From Balanoglossus misakiensis (Eukaryota; Hemichordata): a stretch of 64,000 nucleotides of DNA. Location: positions 8,680,001 through 8,744,000 of the forward strand of contig CM082592.2 of assembly GCA_040954595.2 (NCBI GenBank), given 5' to 3'. Shown here in pieces: positions 50,055-61,346 of the stretch; positions within the stretch are counted from its first letter, which is position 1; each line of letters begins with the position of its first letter. The notes beneath the pieces are model-generated. The model searched no databases. It saw nothing but the letters and a program-made list of their open reading frames with translations, and was not told the DNA's origin. Made by a program: the position numbers and the translations under genes.

Positions 50055-52423
50055 CTACACGCCTGCTAACACTATATTCTTTTTGTAGCACTCAAAACTG
50101 CACAACGGCGTACCAGTCTTTGAACAGCAGTACTTTTTCGTGTTGTTACATCCAGTCACTCCGCACACCTGTCTTCTTTTTGATGGTCTGCAGAAAGAGA
50201 GAGATGAATCCAATAAAAATACGACGGATGAAAATCTTTGTAAGTCGAGTACCCTGACAGTTAGACACAAAGTGGGATATGCATAGTGTAAGTGTAGGAT
50301 GGGGCAGTTTCAGATAGCAGAAGTCACAGCCCCCACCCCATTCTAACCACTATGAAGAAAGCAAGACTCACTCGACTAATATCTTCCTTTGCAACGGAAA
50401 CTCCATCCCCGGTGGCAAGGAAATCGAAGTACCCTTGAGACTGTTAATGTATGTCACTTTCGGTGTCTCCACTGTCTTTGCGGACTTCTGTTTCGAACAG
50501 AAAGAATGAATGGAGCACTTTAAATGACTAAGAACTGTTATGTAAAAGGTTATTAACGGACAGCTTTTGTGAAGATTTTTGTGTATGCGGCAATCAGTCA
50601 ATGTGGGTGGACACTATGCAATGTAACGTTTTTCATTAAATGTGCATTACAGAGTAGAATGATGCAGGTGCATATTTTCTTTAAAGAAATGGACACTGAT
50701 AAATTACCTTGCCTCCCTTGGCTTTTGTTTCTTGTTTTTTCAGCAATCGTTCAATTGTGTTCTTCTGCAAAGCAAAAGTTTAAATTTCAAAGGTTAAAAG
50801 TATCAGTACCACGTTAATATCTCATCAGACTATTGGGGCTCAGGGATTATTATGTTCACCTTATTTTCTTCTATTTTTTTCTGTGCCTGCTGCCGCCTTT
50901 TCTTGGCTTTCTGGGCTTTCCTCTGGAGCATTTCTTCGGTCATCTCTTGCTGCTTGTAACCTGACGGCAGCTCTAGAAGCGCTTGTTCTTGGTTTGGTCC
51001 ATGCAGCATTGCTCTCTGAGCACAAAAAGGGAGTGAGGCGGAATTTGTTACAAAAAACATGCCACTTGAAATGAGGTGGAGATTCGACTGAGTGTTTGTG
51101 TGTGTGTGCTGACTTCCTTGCTGCATGACTTGATCTGCCATAACGCAAGTTTATCATCTACTGTGGCTTTAATAATCTACAGCAAGTAACATACAGATAA
51201 ATCTTGCTTCTAATAGTGATGATCATGAAGTGTGCATATTCTCCTCACCTGCCTCGCAGTCAGTAAAGACGGATCTTTTTTCTTCCAATTACTGTCTTCG
51301 TCCAGCTTACCCGATTCCAAGGCATTCAACCAGGCTTCTTCATCTGTATCATCGCCGCCCCCGGCCTTCTTTTCCTTTTTCTCTTTTTTGGCCGCTTCAG
51401 GTTCTGGTTGGGGTTCTGGCTCTTCTGCTTCCACTTCCACAGGGGGACTTTCGTCTACAGATGATAAAAGTGCCACTCTTTGATTTATCAGGATATAAAG
51501 AAGAAAGAAAGAAAAATAGCTCCACTTGTTTGCATTGACAGGCTAGCACCCAGCTGACGATATTCCGTAATCATTAATTTGATCTACAAGAATGGCTCAA
51601 AGCCAGATAAACTTAACAGCAAAGGTTTGAGGTGTTTTCAGCAATAAGCATTGAAATAGCAATCAAATGCTCTACCTTGCCAAGGCTCAAATGGCTCATC
51701 TTCTTCACTGGATGGATCAGGTATGGTAACTCTATCAACACTGGAAAGTAATGAAACAACTGAATGAATGAATGAATATCGGTGGAAATTTATCTCGGCC
51801 CTTTCTCAGTCTATGCCCACTCCACAGTCTTGTCAGGATCATTTTATCTTAATCAAACTTGAACAAATCTCACTTTTTTGTCCCAAATGTTTTCCCACCA
51901 ATCTTGATTTTCAGCTTGAGCTGTGGCTTGGCAGTGCTGTCACTGGCTCCAGTATCTGATGTCTGACTACTAAAGACAACTTGGTGGTGTTGTTGTTCCC
52001 TCTTCCTTTTCTTCTTGTGTTTATGTTTGTCCTTCTTGTGCTTTTTATGTGAAGAGGCTGAACACCCATCAAAACAAACAAACAAACAAAAACAAACCAG
52101 TGAGACTGTTGCAATTGATGTAAACATATTATAGTAGGCCTTGATCAGTACATGTACATAAATGGCTGATTACACAATATGCATAACTCGAAGTACACGT
52201 ACATGTGTAAACTACATTGTACTGCACTGTACATGTACCGGTACGTACGATACGTGTACGTGTGTACAGCACGCGCATCTCCATTGAGTTAGTTGTACGG
52301 TGGTGCATGTCGTTGAATACTCGGCCATGTATCGTTCAGTCATCATGTTACGTTTATAAAACAGACTCGATCAGCTCTCCTACCCTTTCTAGGTTCTTCG
52401 CTTCCATCTCGGTTTTTCGCCAT
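50055..52423 (-). CDS. INO80B: INO80 complex subunit B (PAPA-1 and HIT zinc finger)
   Basis: Eight exons, in transcript order: 52384-52423, 51874-52057, 51676-51740, 51249-51454, 50860-51015, 50708-50764, 50372-50487, 50055-50187; 318 aa against 356 in human. It is a nuclear subunit of the INO80 ATP-dependent nucleosome remodeller. A Lys/His-rich N-terminus (HKKHKKDKHKHKKKRKR) is followed by KPQLKLKIKIGG, shared with vertebrates. An acidic Glu/Pro stretch leads to AWLNALESGKLDED and LLTARQRAML. EMTEEMLQRKAQKAKKRRQQ is the PAPA-1 helix. The C-terminal HIT finger has C283, C288, C295, C296, C304 and C308. Start chosen from an ATG whose donor joins in frame. Confidence 0.92.
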
Positions 52424-52777
52424 CTCTCCAAACTTGTCGTGTCTCTGTTCTTTCCTGAGCACAGACGTAAACGAGACTCGAGATTTTTTTACTTCCGGGT
52501 TGTGGGTATTTGTTGGTAATTTCCTTTCTCCCAAATTAGTTTGTTTACAGAATCTCGCCTACTACAAAAAGAACCCGTATTTATTGTGATGTCTATAGTA
52601 TTAAACATCGATCTTTTTATATTTTTTTTTACAAATTAAAACAAGCCAAAGCAAATTCTACTCCCTACAAACCAAATTTCACTTTCTCGCACTGAATTCT
52701 GGATAATAAACTTTTCAAATATGGCTGACGTCAATGATTGAGAATAGGTAGTTTCGATGTTTTCATGAGAAAACGTC
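52424..52777. promoter_or_regulatory. Bidirectional promoter, INO80B / rabaptin
   Basis: Start codons face away from each other 355 bases apart. A perfect CRE, TGACGTCA, is at 52726-52733. An ATG at 52721 opens a six-codon frame (MADVND, stop at 52741) that would act as an upstream ORF if transcribed with rabaptin. Confidence 0.5.
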
Positions 52778-55700
52778 ATGGATAACCAGCAATTTGTCAC
52801 CAATTTTGGTGAAAATATGAATCAGCAAGGTAGGTGCAAGCTGGATATATTATGATCTTGAAAACACTTGCCAAATCGGTGATGTGAAATTAATAGTCTT
52901 ATAATTTTAAGTGCTGATCACCGAGAATATTCACGTTATGTACGTGTTATACAATACATTAATATGGTGTGATGTGATCCACCCAAAACAGATGATGAAG
53001 TGTCACTTCGTGCAAAAATTGCCGAGTTGATGCAAAGAGAAAAGCAGCTACTAAGAGAAAAACAGCAATCGGAACAAGATTTCGGTCAGAAAAGGGCCAA
53101 GTTTAAGGAGATCTTCCTGGCTAGAGAAGGTAGGAAAATGTGCACTGGCATTTATTAATTAAATTTATGAAGATCGTGACGTTCACAAGGGACAATAGCA
53201 AATTGGGATTAAGGGTAATATCTACTGCACGTACACATTAACCGTTCAAACTTGTGTCAATGTTATCCCCATTGAAAGAACTAATATCAATCCCAGTAGA
53301 GAATGTCCTCTGTAAATATAGTGAGCCCTTCCTTGCCTGAGCATGGGCGCAAACCATTAGCAATTCCTAACGTAAACATAACAGTGATAATGGATAAAAA
53401 CAAACCTGACATGACACTGTCCTTTCAGAGGAGCTGAAGAGGGATGTGGAACAGTTGAAGATACAACTAAGGATGTGCCAAAATGAACTTGAAGATGTCC
53501 AAACAGCTGCTGCAGTGTCCGTCAGTTCCAAACAGGACGAGTTGGATAAACACAAGCAGCGTTATGATGAAGAGTTGGCGTCACTCCAACTGATGATGAA
53601 AGGTAACAAACTCAACAATAATGGCATGAGCATTGATTTTGTAGAGGCACGATTACATATTTATATTCACCAGAGGAAGGGTGCATCTCTGCATAATTTA
53701 ACTTATCACTGAATGTTTGTAATAATGGTGTTTGTTATATAGCAATGTTCTGCTGTGTTACTTCATTCGGTTCATTTGATTACAAGTTAAAGGTGGTATA
53801 AATATGGATTACTTATTTCCATTTGCAGAGACAGAGGAAGTGACGCGGGAACAAACTGCCGCCCCTTATCAGCAAGAGCGGCTGAAACTGATTGCAATGA
53901 ATGATGAACTAACCGCAGAGGTGCAAGAGTTACAAAACAAAATAGCTGAACTGGCTAGTAATGCAGCATCTCAACAAGAAAGGTAACTTTTTTTTTCTGA
54001 ACTGAAGATTTGCTGTGTTTGTGACAAAAATCCGCCAGCGCCAAAACCAGTGCACTCCAGTGAAGTGTGTGTACTACCAGTCAGGTTTGTTGACCCCTTG
54101 CAAGGGTTATCATAAATTCAATGTTTGTTTTCTTTTTTCGTTCCTGTACAGGGAAAGCGTTCTGTCCAGTGTGACTAAGAGCTTTAGAAGTCGTGTGTCA
54201 CATGGTCTGAGTGCCGCTGATAAGGAAGCAGAAAGTCTCGAAGCCAGCATGAAACAGGTAATGTTTCCACTTTTTCAGCTTACTGGTTTTATTGTTAGTT
54301 AAATTATATCTTTCAGAGAGATATTGTCACTGAAATGTAACAGTACCGGTACACAAGACAACTCACTGATACCAGAAGAGTAGTCCTTGCTTAGAGGTAT
54401 AACCTGATCTGAAATGAGTAGTAATTTGCATGCAAATCACAACCAACATTATCTTTGCCTCCAGGCACAGAAAGAAGCTGAGATACTACGTGATGTTGTC
54501 ATGCCAATGGAGCAAGAGATTGCATCTTTGAAGGCAAAGCTGAAGGAGTCAAAGGCGACCATCAGAGCAATGAAAGCAAAGGTAAGTTTACTTATTTCTG
54601 AAAATGTTCCTTAAATAATTGCCGTTCGGATTTTGAAACCATATATTGTTTCACCATACTATACTGTAATGCACCACACGGCAGAGAACACCTATGACAT
54701 GCATGTTCTCAAACTGAAGTGTGTTAAAATCTGAAGCCTCACTATCCCTCCTTGCAGAGCCACAGTGAGCCTCCCACTGAAGATTTGCTGCGTCTTGAGA
54801 ATTCCGACTCCAGTGCGGTCAGCAGTCCGGAGAAATCCACATCCAGTATTAAAGACAGGGAAGATGTTGATGACAGGGTAAGCCTTTCCATGAAAGTACA
54901 CAGCCATGACAACTGTGTAGAGTCAGATGAAACAATCAGAATTTTCTCTAAAAAAATCAAAGCCATGTCTAGTTCTTCCACAGATTTGCATGGAAAGTAA
55001 AAAAAAACCTCCATTCTTCTCGTGGAACTTCCACCAACGACTGCACACTTTTACCATGCAATTTAATATCATACATGGTGTACAAAAAGCACATGTACAC
55101 ACCCTCCTTTGTGAGCATTATGATATCACATAAACCCTGGTTTGATATGAAAAATGGAAATACTATTTTAACAACCGGGAAACATTTGTTCCTTGCAGGT
55201 GAGAGAACTAAACCATTACTTGGAAGCTGAGAAAGCCTCCAGGACAGACCTGGAAATGTATGTGGCGGTTCTGAACACACAGAAAAATGTGCTCCAAGAA
55301 GAGGCAGACCAACTGAGGTCAGAATTACACGAAGGTAAGTCGAAGCACTGGCCTTGGTCCTGTGTAAATAGCATCCAGATTGAGAGTATTTTCACATGTT
55401 ATCTGTTCCATATATGTCACCTTTGCTGATGCAACAATTTTTTTTAAACAGTGTGCAGGCTGCTGGAACAAGAGAAGAGAGAACACAGGGATCTGAAGCA
55501 GACCTGGCAGATGGCCAACGACCAGTTTCTGGAGTCGCAGCGTCTCCAGATCATGGACATGAAACGGATGCAGAGCGTGCTCACCGAGGAACAGCAGCGG
55601 CAGATCCTGGAGCTTCAGAAGAAAGACCGGGAAAGAGAGGTCCAGGAGAAGAGGGTGAAGATGCTGGAGCAGATGCGCGAGAAACATTCCCAGGAGCAGG

Positions 55701-58700
55701 AAGAGAGGAGGGCTGCCGAGGTCAGTACTGTTCAACCCCTCACAGCAGTGGTTTGGTTCATTCCCACAGTTAAACTGGACTGCTGCATGAGGAATTGGGG
55801 ATGAAAGGGCGAATTGAGATATAACCCCCGGCACTGTAGGACTCTTCTCTTCACAGTTTATGCTGCATCCTTTTGTCAGAAAGATAGTTACTACAGATAT
55901 TTGAATTTTTTTCTTTCAGAGGAGGAAAGAAGAGGAAGACAGACAGTCTCCCAGTCCAGCAGGCTCCCCAAGACTGCAAGAAAAATCACCACTACACAGC
56001 GTGAAACAAAATCAGGGGATGCACACAGCAAGCTCTGAACCATCGTTGCAGATTTTCGGCGAAATCGACGATCTGGATGAGGTACGTATAGTGGGTAGAA
56101 TCTTCCATACTCTACAAGTGATTAACACTGTACACCCTCGTAATCAGCGAGGAGCTATTAGAATTGGAAGCTGATGTGTATTCACTGTTGTGTGATTTTA
56201 AAAAGTCAATCCAGTTTCAGAATCTGTTTGCCAAAAATTTCAACTGCTAAGGAATAATGAAGCAAAACTTACCAAAGATTGACCTTGGTGTCCTGCTGTT
56301 TCAGTGACTTGTATTGATTTGTGTCCACTCACTGTATTCAGATCGCCAGGAGAGGATCGTGTCCAGGCACTCCGCTGCAGTCAAGTCAATCCCCAGTTTT
56401 ATCCAAAAAATCCTTAGTATCACCAGACATCGCCAGGAAGTTGGACGACAACGTAGAGCTAGACCGGCTCTCCGTCACTTCCAGGGTCAGTCTGACAGAA
56501 GCCCAGGAAAAAGCTATTACAGGTAATTAACTGAAGCTCGTATTTTCTGTCTTAAGTATTTGAGTATATACCCATTTGAGAGAGCTACATACAAATGACA
56601 CTGACTGGATTTGACCATCCAGTTTTGTTGGATCATTTTGCATGAAGTTCATTGACATTGCCAAACCACATTGCTCTTCCTTCCACTGTCAGGCATGACC
56701 CCGGAGATGGAGGAGACGGCCTCGGTGGTGGCCAGCGCCCGAGCTCGGAGTGAGACCTCGGTGTCCACGGTGGGCAAGAGGCTGGTCAGTGAGAAGGAGT
56801 GGGAGTGGCTGCAGCAAGAGGTAAGGTGGTTAACTTTATTTTGCTCAGAAGTAGTCATCAGTCAGTCAGTCAGTCAGTCAATCAATCAATCAATTAATCA
56901 ATTATCTAACGTCATACACCTTCAGGTGAAAAGTGCCCGAGAGAAGCTGGGAAGACCCTGCGACATGTGCACCAATTACGAGCAGCAGTTGCAGAGCGTG
57001 CAGAGCAACGCGCAGGAACTACGAGACTTGGCCTCTGATCTGCGAAAGGTAAGTAAAGGAAATCAAGTATGGGAATTGTTTTATTTTTATGTTTTCTTCA
57101 GTCAAGCATCATGGGCCAGCAAAGTGTGACAGGGAGTGTACATTGGGAAGATGTTTATCGGATGAATTCTCCTAATCTTTCTCTTGTAGCAATATCATCA
57201 TGCTAATGACTCGCTATCCAAAGAGAGGAGGCAACGAGTGGAATTGGAGGAGAGCTTAAAGAATGCTGCAATGGATGCTCAACAGCAGGTGGGTTTACGA
57301 AAACCACTGAATTAATCTGATCTGCAAATTATTGTATGGCCATTAATTTGGTTATGACTTCAGATGGGAATTTTGTACATAAATAATACCTGCAATTTTA
57401 GTATTCTGTTTATGTTTTTGTTGTTGCTAACTTCTGATATGATTTGTTGTCTTCCAGATCACTAATTTACAGACAAAGAATCAAGAGCACGAGTCATTCC
57501 TGACCGATCTCAGACAACAGCATCTGAGGGCTTACAATGAAATGCATGATAATCTGGTATGTGTGATAACATTCATCGTGAAATGTGAAACATGAGTTAA
57601 AATTTTGCAGAAGTTACTGGGCTGCGTGTGATCAGCCAATATTCTATAATATTGTAATTTCACTGTTGGACTGCTTTTCTTTGTTTGAACAGAAACAATT
57701 AATGCACTCAAGAGAAGAAGCCCACCAAGAGGTAATTTCCGTCTACATGTACTTGTTTTGCACTGTGAAAGTATGACTTTATCTGTGAAAGATGTAAAAA
57801 GGAACAGTGATGCAGTGGACTGTTGGCTTGCCTGTACAAATCACCAAATCATTTCCCCACAACAATTGCCAGATTGGAATTTTAAATATTTACTTATCTC
57901 ACTAAAGATTTATGTTCCCCAAATTTTTTTGTCGAGAAGACATGTTGACATCAGGAAATAATATCACACACAGTGATTCACCTGCAGTGATTTTCAGTAA
58001 AGGCCCCACTTCTGTCATCAAATAATCGTACATACTGTGACATTATCCATTTTCAGGTAATAAAGCTTCATAAACAGATCGAAAACCTCCACGGCAAGAG
58101 GAGCCTGCACGCCTCCATCATGAACAGCGAGCACTTCCAAATGCCGCACGCGCCGGAGGAAATGCAGCAACTGATCAAAAAGTACAGGAGGGACATCATC
58201 ACCGTGAAAACGTCAGCGGAGCACACGGAGGAAACGCTGCGAAGCGAGATCATGTTCTTGAAAGAGAGGGTGATGGCCGAGCAGCACGCCAAGGAAACCA
58301 CGGAGGACGCGTTGCAAGGCGAGCTCGACTCGGCCAGAGAAGAAATAGGTAAGGCAGATATGTGAGATACAACCATAATCAATCAACTTGCAACAGCTCT
58401 GTAGCAGAGCACAATCAAGAGTGTTACAGTGCTATGTTGTATATTAAATTCAAATTTTCAGTTTGTGACAAGTTTGTGTTAATTAATGCAAGGGATCTGC
58501 ATCACCAGAGTTTGAAATGTCTGTGGTCGAGTTGATATTTGAGTGATTGTCCCAGGAAAAAAATACAGGTACGTTTTTTTCTCACTATCAAAACCCACAT
58601 GAAATAATGTTACAGCAATCAGCACTTCTTTTGTGCCACAGGAAAACTGCACAGCGAGAGTGACATATTGGCAGATGTACAGGAACAGAAAACAGAATTG

Positions 58701-59878
58701 GAAGAGAAGAATAGTGAACTACAGCAGATGATAAAAACAACTCAACTTCAAGCCAAAGAAGTTATCACAGCATTAGAAAAACAACTGGATGAATTAAAAA
58801 GCATTCGTGTGAGTATCTGATGCATGTCTCTTTAAATTGGAACATTTGGTTTTGTCATCGTTTGTTCCAGATTGGCTCGGTTAGCTGAGGCGGGTCATTT
58901 CAGGCAGTCACAAGCCTTTCAGTTTCTTTGTTGCTATTGTATAAACCGTGATTTGATTTGCCACCAGTATTGTTGTCATCACATGATCTCAAAGTCCAAG
59001 GATTCACCTAATCCTATGTTGATTTCATTTCCAGGCAAAACAAGAATGTGACATGATTGAATCTGCGAATAAAATCCAGTCTTTACAAATAGAATTAGAT
59101 AACAGCGAGGCAGTACAGAGGGACTTTGTCAGGCTGTCTCAATCATTGCAGGTAGGTACTGTTCATAAGGGAATGTGTATTCATTTCACCCCCCATTTCC
59201 CTCTATAGAGGTCCAACTTTACCATAGAAAACAATGGATTTGGACCAAACCATGGTGGTGAAAGGGTTGCTGAAGGCTTGTTTTATTCCCCCACTTGATG
59301 ATTTTCTGATTGTGTTACAATTCACCAGGTTGAACTGGAGAAGATACGCATGACAAACAGCGAAGTGAGATGGCAGCACGAGGACGACGTCACGGAATGT
59401 CAGAACTGCAAGTCGCCGTTCACCGGAGCAAAGAAGAAAAAGGTGACACAAAGCAGTTCTATACATCATTGCTTTTTCTCAGCAACATAGGTAGCTTTAA
59501 ACTGAAGACTTCTGAGCAGTTTCCCATGACGTGTCCATGAACTTGGAAACCTGAACGTTCATGTGTGCAAATCCCATTCTATTTCAAAGAAAGGAAATTT
59601 TGCTAGTCTACTTCTTTGAATGCAGAGATTGGGCCTGTTTCACTGTTGATAACCTTCCCACAATAATTCATAAAACTTGACCCCCACTTTCTTTTTTTAC
59701 ATCTTATCACAAGAACCGTTGCAAACACTGTGGAAAATTGTACTGCTTGGACTGCCTGACCAAGATTGTGGAAAGCGGACCGAGACGTCGGAAACTGCCC
59801 GTCTGCGATGTTTGCCACACACTGCTAGTGAACGATTCCGCGCCCTACTTCAGTAACGAGCCCCCTCCGACGACCTGA
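52778..59878 (+). CDS. RABEP1: Rabaptin (Rab GTPase-binding effector) with C-terminal FYVE-type finger
   Basis: Twenty-one exons: 52778-52829, 52992-53129, 53429-53602, 53829-53982, 54152-54257, 54465-54581, 54758-54877, 55199-55334, 55452-55720, 55920-56081, 56342-56522, 56693-56820, 56926-57048, 57190-57288, 57458-57556, 57693-57731, 58057-58348, 58642-58808, 59035-59151, 59329-59442, 59714-59878; 983 aa. It is a coiled-coil effector of Rab5 and Rab4 on early endosomes. Matches to vertebrate rabaptin-5 include QKRAKFKEIFLAREEELKR, LNHYLEAEKASRTDLEMYVA, ANDQFLESQRL, RLVSEKEW, GRPCDMCTNYE, and the Rab5-binding end SEAVQRDFVRLSQSLQVELE. FGEI (467-470) fits a gamma-ear-binding motif. From W906 a zinc finger follows with eight Cys (915, 918, 932, 935, 940, 943, 960, 963) spaced as in FYVE domains; vertebrate RABEP1 lacks it. 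Confidence 0.93.
55733..55817 (+). mobile_element. ~85-bp inverted-repeat element (MITE-like), copy 6 (degenerate)
   Basis: In a rabaptin intron after exon 9. CAACCCCTCACAGCAGTGG at one end and GGGGATGAAAGGGCGAATT at the other match the termini; the middle is diverged. Confidence 0.35.
56860..56904. repeat. GTCA then ATCA microsatellite
   Basis: GTCA units convert to ATCA units, in a rabaptin intron just before exon 13. Confidence 0.8.
59184..59268 (-). mobile_element. ~85-bp inverted-repeat element (MITE-like), copy 5
   Basis: In a rabaptin intron after exon 19. It has CCCTCTATAGAGGTCCAACT, CCATAGAAAACAATGGATTT and ends CCATGGTGGTGAAAGGGTT. Very close to the copy in the SVOP gene. Confidence 0.6.
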
Positions 59879-61346
59879 GCGAACGGAACGCACACAAAAA
59901 ACAACTCACAGACGTTTACTCTCCGAGGAAAGCTCAAATCACAGCCATGATGACTATTTGTTATTATCAGATTAATTTATATCAGTGTACTGGATGCGCG
60001 GGGATTATCCGGAAAGCAACTCTGTTTGGAATGCGGTTATATTTATGACGATACTATGTTTCTTTGTAAAGTGGCTAATATGTTCTATTCAAACTCTCCG
60101 TGTTGATAAGTTTTGTACAGAACAGGGGGGAGGGGGGGGAATATCCTCCCCCCCCCCCCAGCAAATGTGTTCAGATCTTATTGTATAATAAGAGAAGTTG
60201 TCTGGATGGTGTAATTGTGTTCACTTTCTGCACAGAGCAAAGAGAGAGTTGATGCTGTAAAACTAACTGTAAATCCCCTATCCAGAGGCCACACTGTGAG
60301 TCCCACCATTCAATGACACGGCCTGACCTTACGACAGTAGGAGACAGTGTGAAACAATGTGGTATATAGCAGCAGTATTCTTGACAGAAAAAATTATGCT
60401 GTAAATAATGTGGATGCAATATTGATTCTGTATTTCATTCTGAGAGCATACTTATAAATTAGTGTAAGTAAACAAAGCAAATAGTTGGCCTGAATGTTTT
60501 ATTGTATGCCTGCACCCTGTGATCTTTTTTTCTCAGTGTTAGTCTTCAAAATGGCGGATGAAGCCACTTTAAGCAACAATTATTGTTTTTATCAAAATCT
60601 ATTTACTTGAAATAAAGATGTGCAAAATATTTCAATGTGAGAGCAGTGTGACACAGCTGGGCAACCAGGTGGAAATCTGACTCTTACTACAAATTTGTTA
60701 AAAATTGTAATACTTGGTACATGTATCGCTGTTTACTTCAATTTTTTTTGAAGTTATGGTGCTGTCACGAAAATGGTCATGTAAAACATATGCAAATAAG
60801 CTAAAATAGATAAAGTGAAATCCAAGCTACTAAGTAATCTTTCTTATTTATGGTAGACGGGATTTGAGTGGAACTACACTAGGGGCATTTGATCCCAAAT
60901 AACTGCATTTTGAAAGATGTGTTTGTACATTGTACTTACAATTGCATGTGTCGGTAATTTATTTATGTTTTTTGTTTCTGTGCACTTTGCAATGGCCAAA
61001 CAATAACAAAATACTGTAACCTGTAAATTCTCGCAATTTTGGTGCTTTAACCCGATTAAAAGCCGATTGTATTCATTAATTATACATCAATTTTACTTTT
61101 GTGCAGTTGTGAATTAAAGCACTTGACTGTTTTTCAAGATGTACGTAGATCTGTTTGCGCTGTTTTCTCCTATTGTAAATTGCTTAATTGCATGTTTCAC
61201 ACCATAATAAATTATATCACACAATAATTGAAACGTACCTAACTGGACCCTGAGTGTTTTGTGTTCTTTGATAGATTTCTCTAAAAGTAAACCATATCAC
61301 CGTCGAAATTGAGCCAGTGGATGCGTGCTTTTGGGGGAAATTTTTT
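59879..61346. other. Rabaptin 3' UTR and spacer to satellite
   Basis: AT-rich 3' UTR with a poly-G/poly-C fold-back at 60125-60159 and an AATAAA at 60611-60616, about 0.73 kb after the stop. The rest up to the satellite shows no gene. Confidence 0.5.
60611..60616 (+). terminator. Rabaptin polyadenylation signal AATAAA
   Basis: Canonical signal following the long AT-rich 3' UTR of rabaptin. Confidence 0.5.
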
